In this document: piece by piece, positions 8,685 through 16,657 of the stretch | Numbering within the stretch: the stretch's first letter is position 1 | Layout: the number at the start of each line of letters is the position of its first letter | Assembly: GCA_038874185.1 (NCBI GenBank) | Contig: JAVZCX010000002.1 | Span: forward strand, 1 to 45,524 | Origin: DTQF01 sp038874185 | GTDB taxonomy: Archaea; Micrarchaeota; Micrarchaeia; CABMEP01 | DNA length: 45,524 bases | Direction of reading: 5' to 3' | Position numbers and translations under genes: made by a program | The notes under the pieces: model-generated | Told to the model about the DNA's origin: nothing | The model's input: the letters and a program-made list of their open reading frames with translations, nothing else | Database searches by the model: none

Positions 8685-11054
8685 ATGGGTAAAATAAAGG
8701 CTATTCTTGTTGATGTCGATGTAGTAAACAAAAACGGCAGAAGCATAATAAGACTAATTTTGAAAAGAAAGAAAATGTTCAGATTATACGACAAAGAGTT
8801 TTATCCTTATTTTTACATAGAAACCGAACAAGAAATAAAGAAAGGGATTTATAACGGGATAGAAATAATTGATGTTGGGGAAGAAAAAAAACGAATAGGG
8901 CATGAGCAGAGGGTTTTGAAAAAGATAACTTGTAGCGACCCAAAGGAAGTGCCGATCCTTGCAAAACTATTTAGTGAATTTGGAAAGATCTATGAAAAAG
9001 ATATTAAATTCAATAAAAGATACCTTATTGACAAAAATCTAAGGCCCATGAATACTGTTGAAATAGAATACGAAGGCAAATATGTAAAAAACATAAAAGA
9101 TATTGGAAATATAATTGATGTTAATTCATTGAATGCTCTGACTTTTGATATAGAGGTATATAATCCACATGGAATACCTAGAGAAGATGAAGATCCAGCC
9201 ATAATCATAAGCTATGCCGATGACAAAACAGCTGGGGCAATCACTTGGAAAAATGGAAAAACTGAGAATGTTTCAATTGTAAAAGACGAAAAGGAGATGA
9301 TTGAAAAATTCTGTAATCTGATCGAAGAGAAAGAAGTAGATATTCTTGCAGGATACAATTCCTCTGTTTTTGACATACCTTATCTGAAGGCCAGGGCTAA
9401 GGAACTTGGGATAAAGCTTAGACTGGGTAGAGGAAGAAGCGAACCGAAAATAAAGAGAATTGGAATGACAACCCATTCCAAACTTGAGGGAAGAGTGCAT
9501 TCTGATGTTTATTATCTAGTAAGAATCCTTGCTGCTGCGCAGGCAATCAAGCTTGAAAGGCATACTCTTGAAGAGGTTTACAAAGAGCTAGTAGGTGGAG
9601 ATAATTGGAAAGTAGACATGCTCTCAATATATCAGATGTGGGATGATGAAAATAAAAGAACAGAATTATTGGAGTATGCTATAAAAGATGCAAAGGCGGC
9701 GCATGAGATTTTCAAGAAACTTTATCCCTTAGAAGTGGAGTTGGCTAGACTTACTAAGATAACCCTTCCTAATATAAGCGGTTCTACAACAGGACAGATG
9801 GTAGAATCCTTGCTTATGGATGAAAGCTATAAACGAGGATATCTTATACCTCAAAAGCCTAGCTGGGCTCAAGATTTTTCAAAGCCCATACAAGGGGCTT
9901 ATGTAAAGCTTCCGTCTCCAGGAATATATGAAAAGATTGCTGTATTTGATTTCAGAAGCCTGTATCCTTCTATAATAACTTCTCACAACATTGATCCCTA
10001 TACTATTAACTGCGGCCATGAAGAATGCAAGAATGGGAGAAATAAGGCTCCAAATGGATTTTACTTCTGCGAAAAGGAAAAGGGTTTGGTTCCTTCTGCC
10101 ATACTTCATCTTTTAGAGCTTAGAAAGAAAATAAAGAAAGAACTTAAGGAAGCACAAAAATCTGGAAATGAAAAGGAGGTCAGCACACTCAATGCCAGAG
10201 TGGCTGCCTTAAAAATCGTATTGAATACTGTGTATGGAATGCTTAATTATCCAAAATCAAGGTGGTATTCAAGAGAATGCGCAGAATCAATAACTGCATT
10301 TGGAAGAAATTACATTCAAGAAGTGGGAAGAAGAGCTGAAGAAAAAGGATTTAAGGTTCTTTACAGCGACACAGACAGCATATTTCTTCTTCTTGAAAAT
10401 AAGACAGAAGAAAATGCTATCAATTTTATGGAAGAAATAAACAAGACGCTCCCTGAAACCATGGAGTTAGAATTAGAAAATATCTATAAAAGAGGGGTTT
10501 TTGTATCTAAGAAGCAAGAGAAAGAAACAGGGGCGAAAAAGAAGTATGCATTGGTTACAGAAGATGGCAAAATCAAGATAAGAGGATTTGAGCTTGTAAG
10601 GAGAGATTGGTCTAAGATAGCAAGAGAAACACAGAGAAAAGTTTTAGAGGCAATATTGATAGATGGCAGCAAGGAAAAGGCACTTTCCATAGTGAAGGAA
10701 GTTATTGAAAAACTAAACAAAGGTAATGTGTCAAAAGATGATTTGATTATTTATACACAACTTAGAAAAGAAGAATATGAAGTTCTTTCTCCAGAAATTT
10801 CAGCTGTTGAAAAGGCAAGAAAGAGAGGGATTGAAATAAGGCCTGGATCCATTGTAGGGTATATAATAACTAAAAAAGGAAATAGCATATCTGAAAAGGC
10901 AGAAATAGCTGAATTTGCTGATGATTATGATGCTGAATATTATATCCATAATCAAGTGCTTCCTGCTGTAATGAAAATAATTGGTGAGTTGGGTTACAGT
11001 GAGGAAGACATAATATTTGAAGGGAAACAATCTTCTCTTTCAGATTGGATGTAA
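8685..11054 (+). CDS. polB: DNA polymerase, family B
   Basis: A replicative or repair DNA polymerase with proofreading, 789 residues, typical for archaeal PolB. The 3'-5' exonuclease has Exo I DIEVYNP (Asp155, Glu157), Exo II YNSSVFDIPYL and Exo III YAIKDAKAAHE. The polymerase domain has motif A DFRSLYPSI (Asp422), motif B KIVLNTVYGMLNYP and motif C YSDTDSIF (Asp562, Asp564), then a KKKYA motif. All catalytic acids are present and there is no intein, although this family is a frequent intein host. The family contains the main replicase of many euryarchaea. The map gene follows after 16 bp, suggesting cotranscription. Confidence 0.97.
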   Translation: MGKIKAILVDVDVVNKNGRSIIRLILKRKKMFRLYDKEFYPYFYIETEQEIKKGIYNGIEIIDVGEEKKRIGHEQRVLKKITCSDPKEVPILAKLFSEFGKIYEKDIKFNKRYLIDKNLRPMNTVEIEYEGKYVKNIKDIGNIIDVNSLNALTFDIEVYNPHGIPREDEDPAIIISYADDKTAGAITWKNGKTENVSIVKDEKEMIEKFCNLIEEKEVDILAGYNSSVFDIPYLKARAKELGIKLRLGRGRSEPKIKRIGMTTHSKLEGRVHSDVYYLVRILAAAQAIKLERHTLEEVYKELVGGDNWKVDMLSIYQMWDDENKRTELLEYAIKDAKAAHEIFKKLYPLEVELARLTKITLPNISGSTTGQMVESLLMDESYKRGYLIPQKPSWAQDFSKPIQGAYVKLPSPGIYEKIAVFDFRSLYPSIITSHNIDPYTINCGHEECKNGRNKAPNGFYFCEKEKGLVPSAILHLLELRKKIKKELKEAQKSGNEKEVSTLNARVAALKIVLNTVYGMLNYPKSRWYSRECAESITAFGRNYIQEVGRRAEEKGFKVLYSDTDSIFLLLENKTEENAINFMEEINKTLPETMELELENIYKRGVFVSKKQEKETGAKKKYALVTEDGKIKIRGFELVRRDWSKIARETQRKVLEAILIDGSKEKALSIVKEVIEKLNKGNVSKDDLIIYTQLRKEEYEVLSPEISAVEKARKRGIEIRPGSIVGYIITKKGNSISEKAEIAEFADDYDAEYYIHNQVLPAVMKIIGELGYSEEDIIFEGKQSSLSDWM

Positions 11055-11070
11055 TTAAAAAGGTGAATAT

Positions 11071-11976
11071 ATGGATGAATTCTATGAAGATTATAGCGAG
11101 GAAGATAAGATAAAAAATACTATCGAGGCTGGAAAGATTGCAGGAAAAATAAGGGATTCTATTAAAATAAAAGAAGGGGATTCAATACTGAAACTATGTG
11201 ATTCGCTTGAAAAGAAAATGGAGGAGATGGGCGGGGGATATGCTTTTCCAGTAAACGTCTCAATAAACGAAATAACAGCACATGATACTGCATCTGTAAA
11301 TGATGATAGGGTATTTGCAAAGGATGATTTAGTAAAGATAGATATCGGGGTTCACAAAGAAGGCTTCATTGCAGATGGCTCAATCACAATAGACCTAAGT
11401 GGAGAACATGGAAAGATGATTGATGCCACAAAAGAAGCATTAGAAAACGCAGTATCAAAAATAAAGGCTGGAATATCAACATCAGAAATAGGAAAAGAAA
11501 TTGAAAACACTTTGAAGAAAAATGGATTCAAACCTATAGATAATTTGACTGGTCATGGCCTTGATAGATATGTAATTCATTGTGATCCGATAATACCTAA
11601 TTTTGAAACAAAGAAAGGATCCATATTGAATGAAGGGGACATCATCGCAATAGAGCCTTTCGTAACCTATGGCAACGCGGCAGGGCATGTAAGTGAAATG
11701 GATAGGTGTGAAATATTCAGCGCGCACAGTTTTGAGGCTACTAGAAATCGAGAAGCTAGAAAAATGATGGAAAGGATTGTTATGGAGAGAAAAACAATGC
11801 CATTTGCTGAAAGACACTATGTAAATACACAGGCTGAAAAAATCGCATTGATGGAGCTTATTAGAAATGGTTCTTTAATGGCCTATCCTGTTCTAAGGGA
11901 AGTGAGCAAAAGCAAGGTTGCACAGTTTGAGCATACAGTTGTGGTGGGAAAGGATTCTGCAGAGATTGTATTCTAA
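11071..11976 (+). CDS. map: Methionine aminopeptidase, type II
   Basis: Removes the initiator Met from nascent proteins. It is 301 residues, normal for the archaeal type IIa enzyme. The five metal ligands are visible: Asp in VKIDIGVH, Asp in GFIADGSITIDL, His in LTGHGLDRYVIH, Glu in IAIEPFVTYG and Glu in QFEHTVVV. The type II insertion of about 60 residues lies between the last two, with RKMMERIVMERKTMPF in the middle. An AGGTGAAT Shine-Dalgarno lies about 5 nt before the ATG. It is 16 bp downstream of polB. Confidence 0.96.
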   Translation: MDEFYEDYSEEDKIKNTIEAGKIAGKIRDSIKIKEGDSILKLCDSLEKKMEEMGGGYAFPVNVSINEITAHDTASVNDDRVFAKDDLVKIDIGVHKEGFIADGSITIDLSGEHGKMIDATKEALENAVSKIKAGISTSEIGKEIENTLKKNGFKPIDNLTGHGLDRYVIHCDPIIPNFETKKGSILNEGDIIAIEPFVTYGNAAGHVSEMDRCEIFSAHSFEATRNREARKMMERIVMERKTMPFAERHYVNTQAEKIALMELIRNGSLMAYPVLREVSKSKVAQFEHTVVVGKDSAEIVF

Positions 11977-12033
11977 GTTCTTAAATTATCTCAAATCAAA
12001 ATTTTCTAGATTAATTCTACGTAAACATCAAAG

Positions 12034-12041
12034 ATTTTAAA
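12034..12041 (+). promoter_or_regulatory. TATA box for the PAC2 gene
   Basis: TTTTAAAA is centred about 27 nt before the ATG at 12065. There is no Shine-Dalgarno motif before the ATG, so the transcript is probably leaderless. Confidence 0.5.
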
Positions 12042-12064
12042 AAACCAACCAAAGATATATACAT

Positions 12065-12787
12065 ATGACAAAAATAGTTGAAGTTTCGCCTATTAAACTA
12101 AAAAATCCAATATTAATAGAAGGATTCCCAGGAGTTGGGATGATTGGAACCATCGCAGCAATGCATTTGGTTAAGGAATGGGATATGGAATTGGTTGGAT
12201 ACATTGATTCCGAGGCGTTTCCACCATTATGTACTGTCCATAACGAAGAACCCTTGCCTGCTGCAAGGATATATCAATCTAAAAAATATAATCTACTCGT
12301 CTTGTTTTCAGAGTTTGTCATACCAATCTCTGCAGTAAGCTCTGTTGCGAATGAGATTGTCTTGTGGGGAGAGGATAAGAAACTCAGTGCGATTATATCT
12401 CTCGGTGGAGTAGGGATCGAAGCTTCGAAGGAAACTGTATTCGGGATTGCATCCACAGAAGGTCTGAAAAATGATCTGAAAGATGCAGGCGTGACTATAG
12501 TAAAAGAAGGGGTAACAACTGGTGTAACTGGTTTGATATTGGCAAATGCATATGTAAGAAAATTCCCTGCTGCCGCAATCCTTACATCCAGCAGAGGTAT
12601 GAACATCAACTTAATAGGGGCAGCCAAGGTCCTTGACAAACTAAGTGAATTGCTACATATAAAAATAGATACAGAAAAACTAAAGAAAGAAGGAGAAGAA
12701 ATAGAAGAAAAACTAAAGAAATTGATAAAAGACAGCAAAGAAGCCAAGAAAACATACGAACAGATACAATCTCCGATGTATAGATAG
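12065..12787 (+). CDS. PAC2-family proteasome assembly chaperone (PbaB-like)
   Basis: A 240-residue PAC2-fold protein. The family signature GFPGVGMIGTIAAMHLV is near residue 20, followed by the EAFPPLCTVHNEEPLPAARIY segment and ISLGGVG. Residues 195-232 are a Lys/Glu-rich helix. The protein ends in Met-Tyr-Arg, which fits the hydrophobic-Tyr-X (HbYX) motif used to dock on the proteasome alpha ring. Archaeal homologues (PbaA/PbaB) assist 20S assembly or open its gate. A proteasome beta subunit is encoded at 30387-31040, so the pairing makes sense, but the interaction is inferred. The gene stands alone with its own promoter. Confidence 0.88.
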   Translation: MTKIVEVSPIKLKNPILIEGFPGVGMIGTIAAMHLVKEWDMELVGYIDSEAFPPLCTVHNEEPLPAARIYQSKKYNLLVLFSEFVIPISAVSSVANEIVLWGEDKKLSAIISLGGVGIEASKETVFGIASTEGLKNDLKDAGVTIVKEGVTTGVTGLILANAYVRKFPAAAILTSSRGMNINLIGAAKVLDKLSELLHIKIDTEKLKKEGEEIEEKLKKLIKDSKEAKKTYEQIQSPMYR

Positions 12788-12861
12788 GTTTTTTATTTTC
12801 GTAATTGATATAGCTATAACATATGAGATGGAAGGCTTAAGCGCAAAATTATTACAAACAT

Positions 12862-12948
12862 GCAGGGGTGCCCGAGCTTGGTCTAAAGGGTAGGGCTTAG
12901 GACCCTATGCGCGTAGGCGCTTCGTGGGTTCAAATCCCACCCCCTGCA
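12862..12948 (+). tRNA. tRNA-Leu (TAG anticodon)
   Basis: A class II tRNA of 87 nt. The acceptor GCAGGGG pairs with CCCCTGC, followed by discriminator A. The anticodon stem TAGGG/CCCTA closes the loop CTTAGGA, giving TAG (reads CUA/CUG-type Leu codons). A long variable arm (TGCGC/GGCGC) is present and the T arm is GTGGG-TTCAAAT-CCCAC. CCA is not encoded and I see no intron. A T-rich tract follows directly. The last 19 nt overlap the 3' end of the glutamate dehydrogenase gene on the other strand. Confidence 0.96.
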
Positions 12949-14096
12949 TTTTTATTTTTATTATCATTCGTTTTATTCTCAATTCTTTGCAAGGCAATCT
13001 TCATCGCCGCATCTCTAGGCTTTATCCCTTCTTTTCTGGATAAAACCAATACTTTCTTTACATTGGATGTTATTTTTTTCTCTACTATTTTGAACATTTC
13101 GTCTGGTGTTTTTCCTTTGTATTCTGCATAGGAAGAGATTACGCCTCCTGCATTTGCAACAAAATCTGGAATAACAAGTATTCCCTTTTTATACAGTATC
13201 TCTTCGTATTCTGGTTTAGTAGGGATGTTAGAGCCTTCAACGATTATTTTGGCGCGTATCTTATCCACATTGTCCTTGTTTATTACATCGGGCACTGCTG
13301 CAGTAATTAATATATCTACATCTAGTTCAAAAAGATCTGAAGTCTTAAGTATTTCGCCTGGTTTATAATTAATAACACTTCCTGTCTCTTTCTTTACTTT
13401 TTCCAGCTCCTGAAAATTTATTCCTTCTGGATTATAAAGGGTGCCTTTACTGTCGCTTATTGCAACAAGCTTTGCTCCTTTTTCTATCATGTGTTTTGCT
13501 GCAAAATATCCAACATTTCCAAATCCCTCAACTGCGAAGGATGTTTCTTTCACATTCATTTTCTTGAAATCCATTCCCACTAATGCAGCCTGACAAACTC
13601 CAAAGCCAGTTGAGCCATACTCATGCGGAATCCCGCATTTCTTGCCGTCCTTGCCTATGCACATTCCTTTCGGCTTCCCTGTTGCTGCTTTCCAAGAACC
13701 GTTTGCCTCCACAAACCATCTCATCTCTTCCTCTCCAGTATTCATGTCCGGCCCTGCAACATACTCCCTTGGACATATAGACTTGATTGCCTTTGAAAAA
13801 GCAACTATGTACTCCTTTTTTCTTGCTGGATCCTTGATTACATCTGCAGGAGCTAATATGCCGGATTTTGCTCCTCCGAAAGGAAGCCCTGCTAGGGAAT
13901 TTTTCAAGGTCATAGCTCTTGCAAGCCTGGCAACCTCTTCGATTGTAATTGTTGGAGTCATTCTGATTCCGCCCTTTCCAACGCCCAATGCTGTATTGTC
14001 TATTACAACCCAACCTTTCATTCCTGTTTTTTTATCTGAAACAATAAGTATTTTTTCTGGACCTAAATTGTCAAAATCTAACCTTCCCAAATCCAT
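12930..14096 (-). CDS. gdhA: Glutamate dehydrogenase (Glu/Leu/Phe/Val dehydrogenase family)
   Basis: NAD(P)-dependent oxidative deamination of glutamate to 2-oxoglutarate and ammonia. Motifs are GKGGIRMTPT, LPFGGAKSGI with the catalytic Lys, GPDMNTGEEEM, and the Rossmann loop VEGFGNVGYFAAK. The protein is 388 residues from the start I chose, somewhat short for archaeal enzymes (about 415). The ATG at 14096 has GGTGGG just upstream; an in-frame ATG at 14117 (or TTG at 14120) adds seven or eight residues but has no Shine-Dalgarno. It follows the TrmI-like gene by 25 bp. The 3' end is unusual: the last codons (NAGGGI and stop) lie within the opposite-strand tRNA-Leu gene. Confidence 0.95.
   Translation of the reverse strand: MDLGRLDFDNLGPEKILIVSDKKTGMKGWVVIDNTALGVGKGGIRMTPTITIEEVARLARAMTLKNSLAGLPFGGAKSGILAPADVIKDPARKKEYIVAFSKAIKSICPREYVAGPDMNTGEEEMRWFVEANGSWKAATGKPKGMCIGKDGKKCGIPHEYGSTGFGVCQAALVGMDFKKMNVKETSFAVEGFGNVGYFAAKHMIEKGAKLVAISDSKGTLYNPEGINFQELEKVKKETGSVINYKPGEILKTSDLFELDVDILITAAVPDVINKDNVDKIRAKIIVEGSNIPTKPEYEEILYKKGILVIPDFVANAGGVISSYAEYKGKTPDEMFKIVEKKITSNVKKVLVLSRKEGIKPRDAAMKIALQRIENKTNDNKNKNAGGGI
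12949..12962 (+). terminator. T-rich terminator after tRNA-Leu
   Basis: TTTTTATTTTTATT begins right after the discriminator base. Oligo-T tracts without a hairpin are the usual archaeal intrinsic stop signal. The tract lies inside the 3' coding end of the antisense glutamate dehydrogenase gene, where it reads as Asn/Lys codons. Confidence 0.5.
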
Positions 14097-14121
14097 TTTC
14101 CCACCATTTATAACCATCAAT

Positions 14122-14724
14122 TTATTGCGAATCCTGTTGTTTCCTGCAGAATGTTAGATATGCAGTATGTGTGATTCCTGTATTCTGCGGTCTTGTGCCC
14201 CTTTCTCTTGAAATAATCTCTCGTATTATTACTTCTATAGTGAATGAAACGAAATTATTCTTTGCTGCTGCAGAAACAAATTTTGAGACTTGCTCTGCAT
14301 GGGGGAGATATGCAACTATGTATCCTTTTTCACTTAGCTTAAATTTTGATTCGAAAATCAGCTCTGGATTCGGCAGATCCAGATTAACAATGTCTATCTC
14401 TTCCTCTATTTTGGAGATTTCTTCAAAAACTGAACCGAACTCATGTATGATATTTGTAAGGCCTGAACGTTTTATGTTTTTTTCTGAAAAGTCATAGAAT
14501 TCTTTTTTGTTCTCGTATGAATAAACTTTTTTCGCTATGGAAGCGAAGAATACGGTTGCGAACCCGCTTCCCGTACCTGCATCAACGACTATGCTTTCCT
14601 TGTTCATTCCAGTAAATGCGACTATCGCTCCCAAATCCTTTGGAAGTATTACTTGCGGTCCACGCTTTAGCTTCTGAAGCTGGGGTGGAAACCTGAAATC
14701 ATAATTTTTCTTGCGCCTTGCCAT
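14122..14724 (-). CDS. TrmI-like tRNA (adenine-N1) methyltransferase, short form
   Basis: An AdoMet-dependent class I methyltransferase of 200 residues. TrmI features are RGPQVILPKDLGAIV, motif I VVDAGTGSGFATVFFA, motif IV LDLPNPE, a YLPHAEQVSKF segment, and the C-terminal RPQNTGITHTAYLTF. TrmI makes m1A57/58 in the tRNA T loop. The small N-terminal beta domain of about 60-70 residues found in TrmI of Pyrococcus or bacteria is missing, so the tetramer or RNA binding may differ. The ATG at 14724 begins MARRKK. gdhA follows on the same strand; the stop at 14122 is 25 bp before its chosen start. The m1A role is by family; m1A activity is not certain. Confidence 0.8.
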   Translation of the reverse strand: MARRKKNYDFRFPPQLQKLKRGPQVILPKDLGAIVAFTGMNKESIVVDAGTGSGFATVFFASIAKKVYSYENKKEFYDFSEKNIKRSGLTNIIHEFGSVFEEISKIEEEIDIVNLDLPNPELIFESKFKLSEKGYIVAYLPHAEQVSKFVSAAAKNNFVSFTIEVIIREIISRERGTRPQNTGITHTAYLTFCRKQQDSQ

Positions 14725-14788
14725 AAAATAAATATAATGATAATATTTTAATGCCTTTACTGCTATAATATTATACTTCTATATGTCT

Positions 14789-14860
14789 GCCTCAGTAGCT
14801 CAGGGGTAGAGCGCTACCTTGGTAAGGTAGAGGTCGCGAGTTCGATTCTCGCCTGAGGCT
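14789..14860 (+). tRNA. tRNA-Thr (GGT anticodon)
   Basis: A 72-nt class I tRNA. Acceptor GCCTCAG/CTGAGGC with discriminator T, anticodon stem CTACC/GGTAG, loop TTGGTAA with anticodon GGT, and a T arm with TTCGATT. There is no intron and no encoded CCA. It lies between two minus-strand genes. An AT-rich stretch with TATAATATTATA lies about 14-27 nt upstream and is the likely promoter. Confidence 0.96.
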
Positions 14861-14892
14861 TATACTCTTAATTTCTTAATTCTTATTTTAGT

Positions 14893-16587
14893 CTATAAAA
14901 TAATGAATTCCTTTCCAAAATTGAAAAGAAATAAAACCAAAGGAAGAAGCAGAATAAAATACCCGATAAATGTCCTCACTCTTCCTTCCTGCATTGCTAT
15001 AAATATAGAAGATAATACCACATAAATAATTAGATATACTTGTGCTGCGTGGTTAGCAACGCTTAATATTTGAGATCTATATTCTAGTGTAGCTGCATCT
15101 CCGTTTAACGGTTGAATACCTGAGATTAAGTTTAAAATTACGGATAGAATTATAGGAACAAAGATACATCCTCCAAGAAGAATGGTGTACTTCTGTAGCG
15201 CTAAAGAAGAAGCTTGCTCCTTTTTAAGCATGTTCAATTCGAATATGTCTTCTGCGGTTTCTTTTATCCCCTTATGGACATCTTTTCCTGTCTTGTAACA
15301 TTGTATAAGAAGAGATATTACTCTGTCTAATAGAAGCGAACTGTTTCTATCTTTCATATTGAGAAGAGAATGACTTACGCTTATTCCAACTTTTATCTGC
15401 CGCTCTGCTTTTTTGAATTCATCTGACAAGGATCTGTATCCTGCGTTTGCTATGTTTTCTATTATTCGTTCCATTGGAATTCCTAATTCAAGTGTTGCAG
15501 CATACATCAGCGCATCTGGAAGATACTGTTCTATCTCATTCGCTCTCATCTCAATCATCCAGAGCAAAATAAAATATGCTAGTAGTGGGAGAAGAAGGAA
15601 AAGTAGGGAGTAGTAATTTACTTGGAAATAAAAAATAATTGCTAGCATTACTGAAAGCAATGTTAGATAAATCATAAAATTTCTAAACCTCAGATTTATT
15701 TTCATATTTTTCAACTGCTCATCAAGCATTGTTTCCTCTTTTTTTGAGAGAAATTTTTCTGATAAGTTTGAAAGGACTGCAGGGGTTGCGTATTTTATGT
15801 AAACTATCAGCAAAATATTGATTAAAGGGAAGATTACGACAAATGCAAACCAAATGTCTCCAATGGAAGTTTGTGTTTCTAAATATGTGCTTGCCACAAT
15901 AATATATGCCAAATACATCGTAGGCGCTATGGAGGATATGGCTATAAACATGAGACTAAGAAAGCTTAATTTTGCAGAGAATTCTTTGAATTTGAATCTT
16001 TGCGCATGGATAAGCTCGTCCGCGCTGTGTTTTAATTCTGTACCGTCCATTCCTTCAAGATAAACATGTATCAACTGCACCATTAGTTTCTTTACCGTCT
16101 GCGAATCTACCCTTTCTGTTACTTGCCTTAGTGCATCTGGGATTGGTGTTCCTCCATCTATCATATTTACTACTTTTTTGAATTCTGAAGAGCATTTATA
16201 ATTGGAATTTGCTATGTTTTCCAAAGCAGTTTCAAATGGTACTTTCATATTAAGTTGAATTCCTATGGACCTTATTGCAATGGGAAGATCTGATTCTATC
16301 TGCGCTGCTCTTGCCTTTGCTATAGAAGAAGGGATCTTTTTGAAAATAAGGAAATACGCAAGAAAAAGCATTGCGAAAATAAGGATTAAAGTAATATAGT
16401 CAAATGAAGTACTTAAAGTAGAAATAAAAAAGGTGGATGATGCGCCTAAAAATAATGAAACTAAAAGCGAGTAGGCGATGTATTTTGAAGGTGAGATTTC
16501 CAAATCTGCACGGTATAAGTTGATCCCTACCTCTTTTTTGATCGAATCGAAATAGGCACCGAGCGCGCTATAAGATTTCCTTCTCAC
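14893..16587 (-). CDS. Type II/IV secretion membrane platform protein (TadC/FlaJ-like)
   Basis: A polytopic membrane protein of 564 residues with two T2SSF domains. The repeats are around residues 105-235 (start AIRSIGIQLNMKVPFETAL) and about 355-470 (start ALMYAATLELGIPMERII). Each cytoplasmic repeat is followed by hydrophobic helices. This is the inner-membrane platform that works with the ATPase encoded just upstream (16658-18043) to build type IV pili or an archaellum-like filament. The start is GTG at 16587, with GGTGG 5 nt upstream. No flagellin-type genes lie beside it, so a pilus is likelier than an archaellum. Candidate prepilins are at 27656-28354. Confidence 0.9.
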   Translation of the reverse strand: MRRKSYSALGAYFDSIKKEVGINLYRADLEISPSKYIAYSLLVSLFLGASSTFFISTLSTSFDYITLILIFAMLFLAYFLIFKKIPSSIAKARAAQIESDLPIAIRSIGIQLNMKVPFETALENIANSNYKCSSEFKKVVNMIDGGTPIPDALRQVTERVDSQTVKKLMVQLIHVYLEGMDGTELKHSADELIHAQRFKFKEFSAKLSFLSLMFIAISSIAPTMYLAYIIVASTYLETQTSIGDIWFAFVVIFPLINILLIVYIKYATPAVLSNLSEKFLSKKEETMLDEQLKNMKINLRFRNFMIYLTLLSVMLAIIFYFQVNYYSLLFLLLPLLAYFILLWMIEMRANEIEQYLPDALMYAATLELGIPMERIIENIANAGYRSLSDEFKKAERQIKVGISVSHSLLNMKDRNSSLLLDRVISLLIQCYKTGKDVHKGIKETAEDIFELNMLKKEQASSLALQKYTILLGGCIFVPIILSVILNLISGIQPLNGDAATLEYRSQILSVANHAAQVYLIIYVVLSSIFIAMQEGRVRTFIGYFILLLPLVLFLFNFGKEFIIL

Positions 16588-16657
16588 ATGCCCACCTTTA
16601 TAAAACTATGATAATAAATTTATTACAAAGTCCTAATTAAGTATGTTTAGTAGATAG

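Noticed and set aside
12862..12948. An intron in tRNA-Leu
   Set aside because: The extra length is the normal long variable arm of class II tRNA, and the anticodon loop closes without removing anything.
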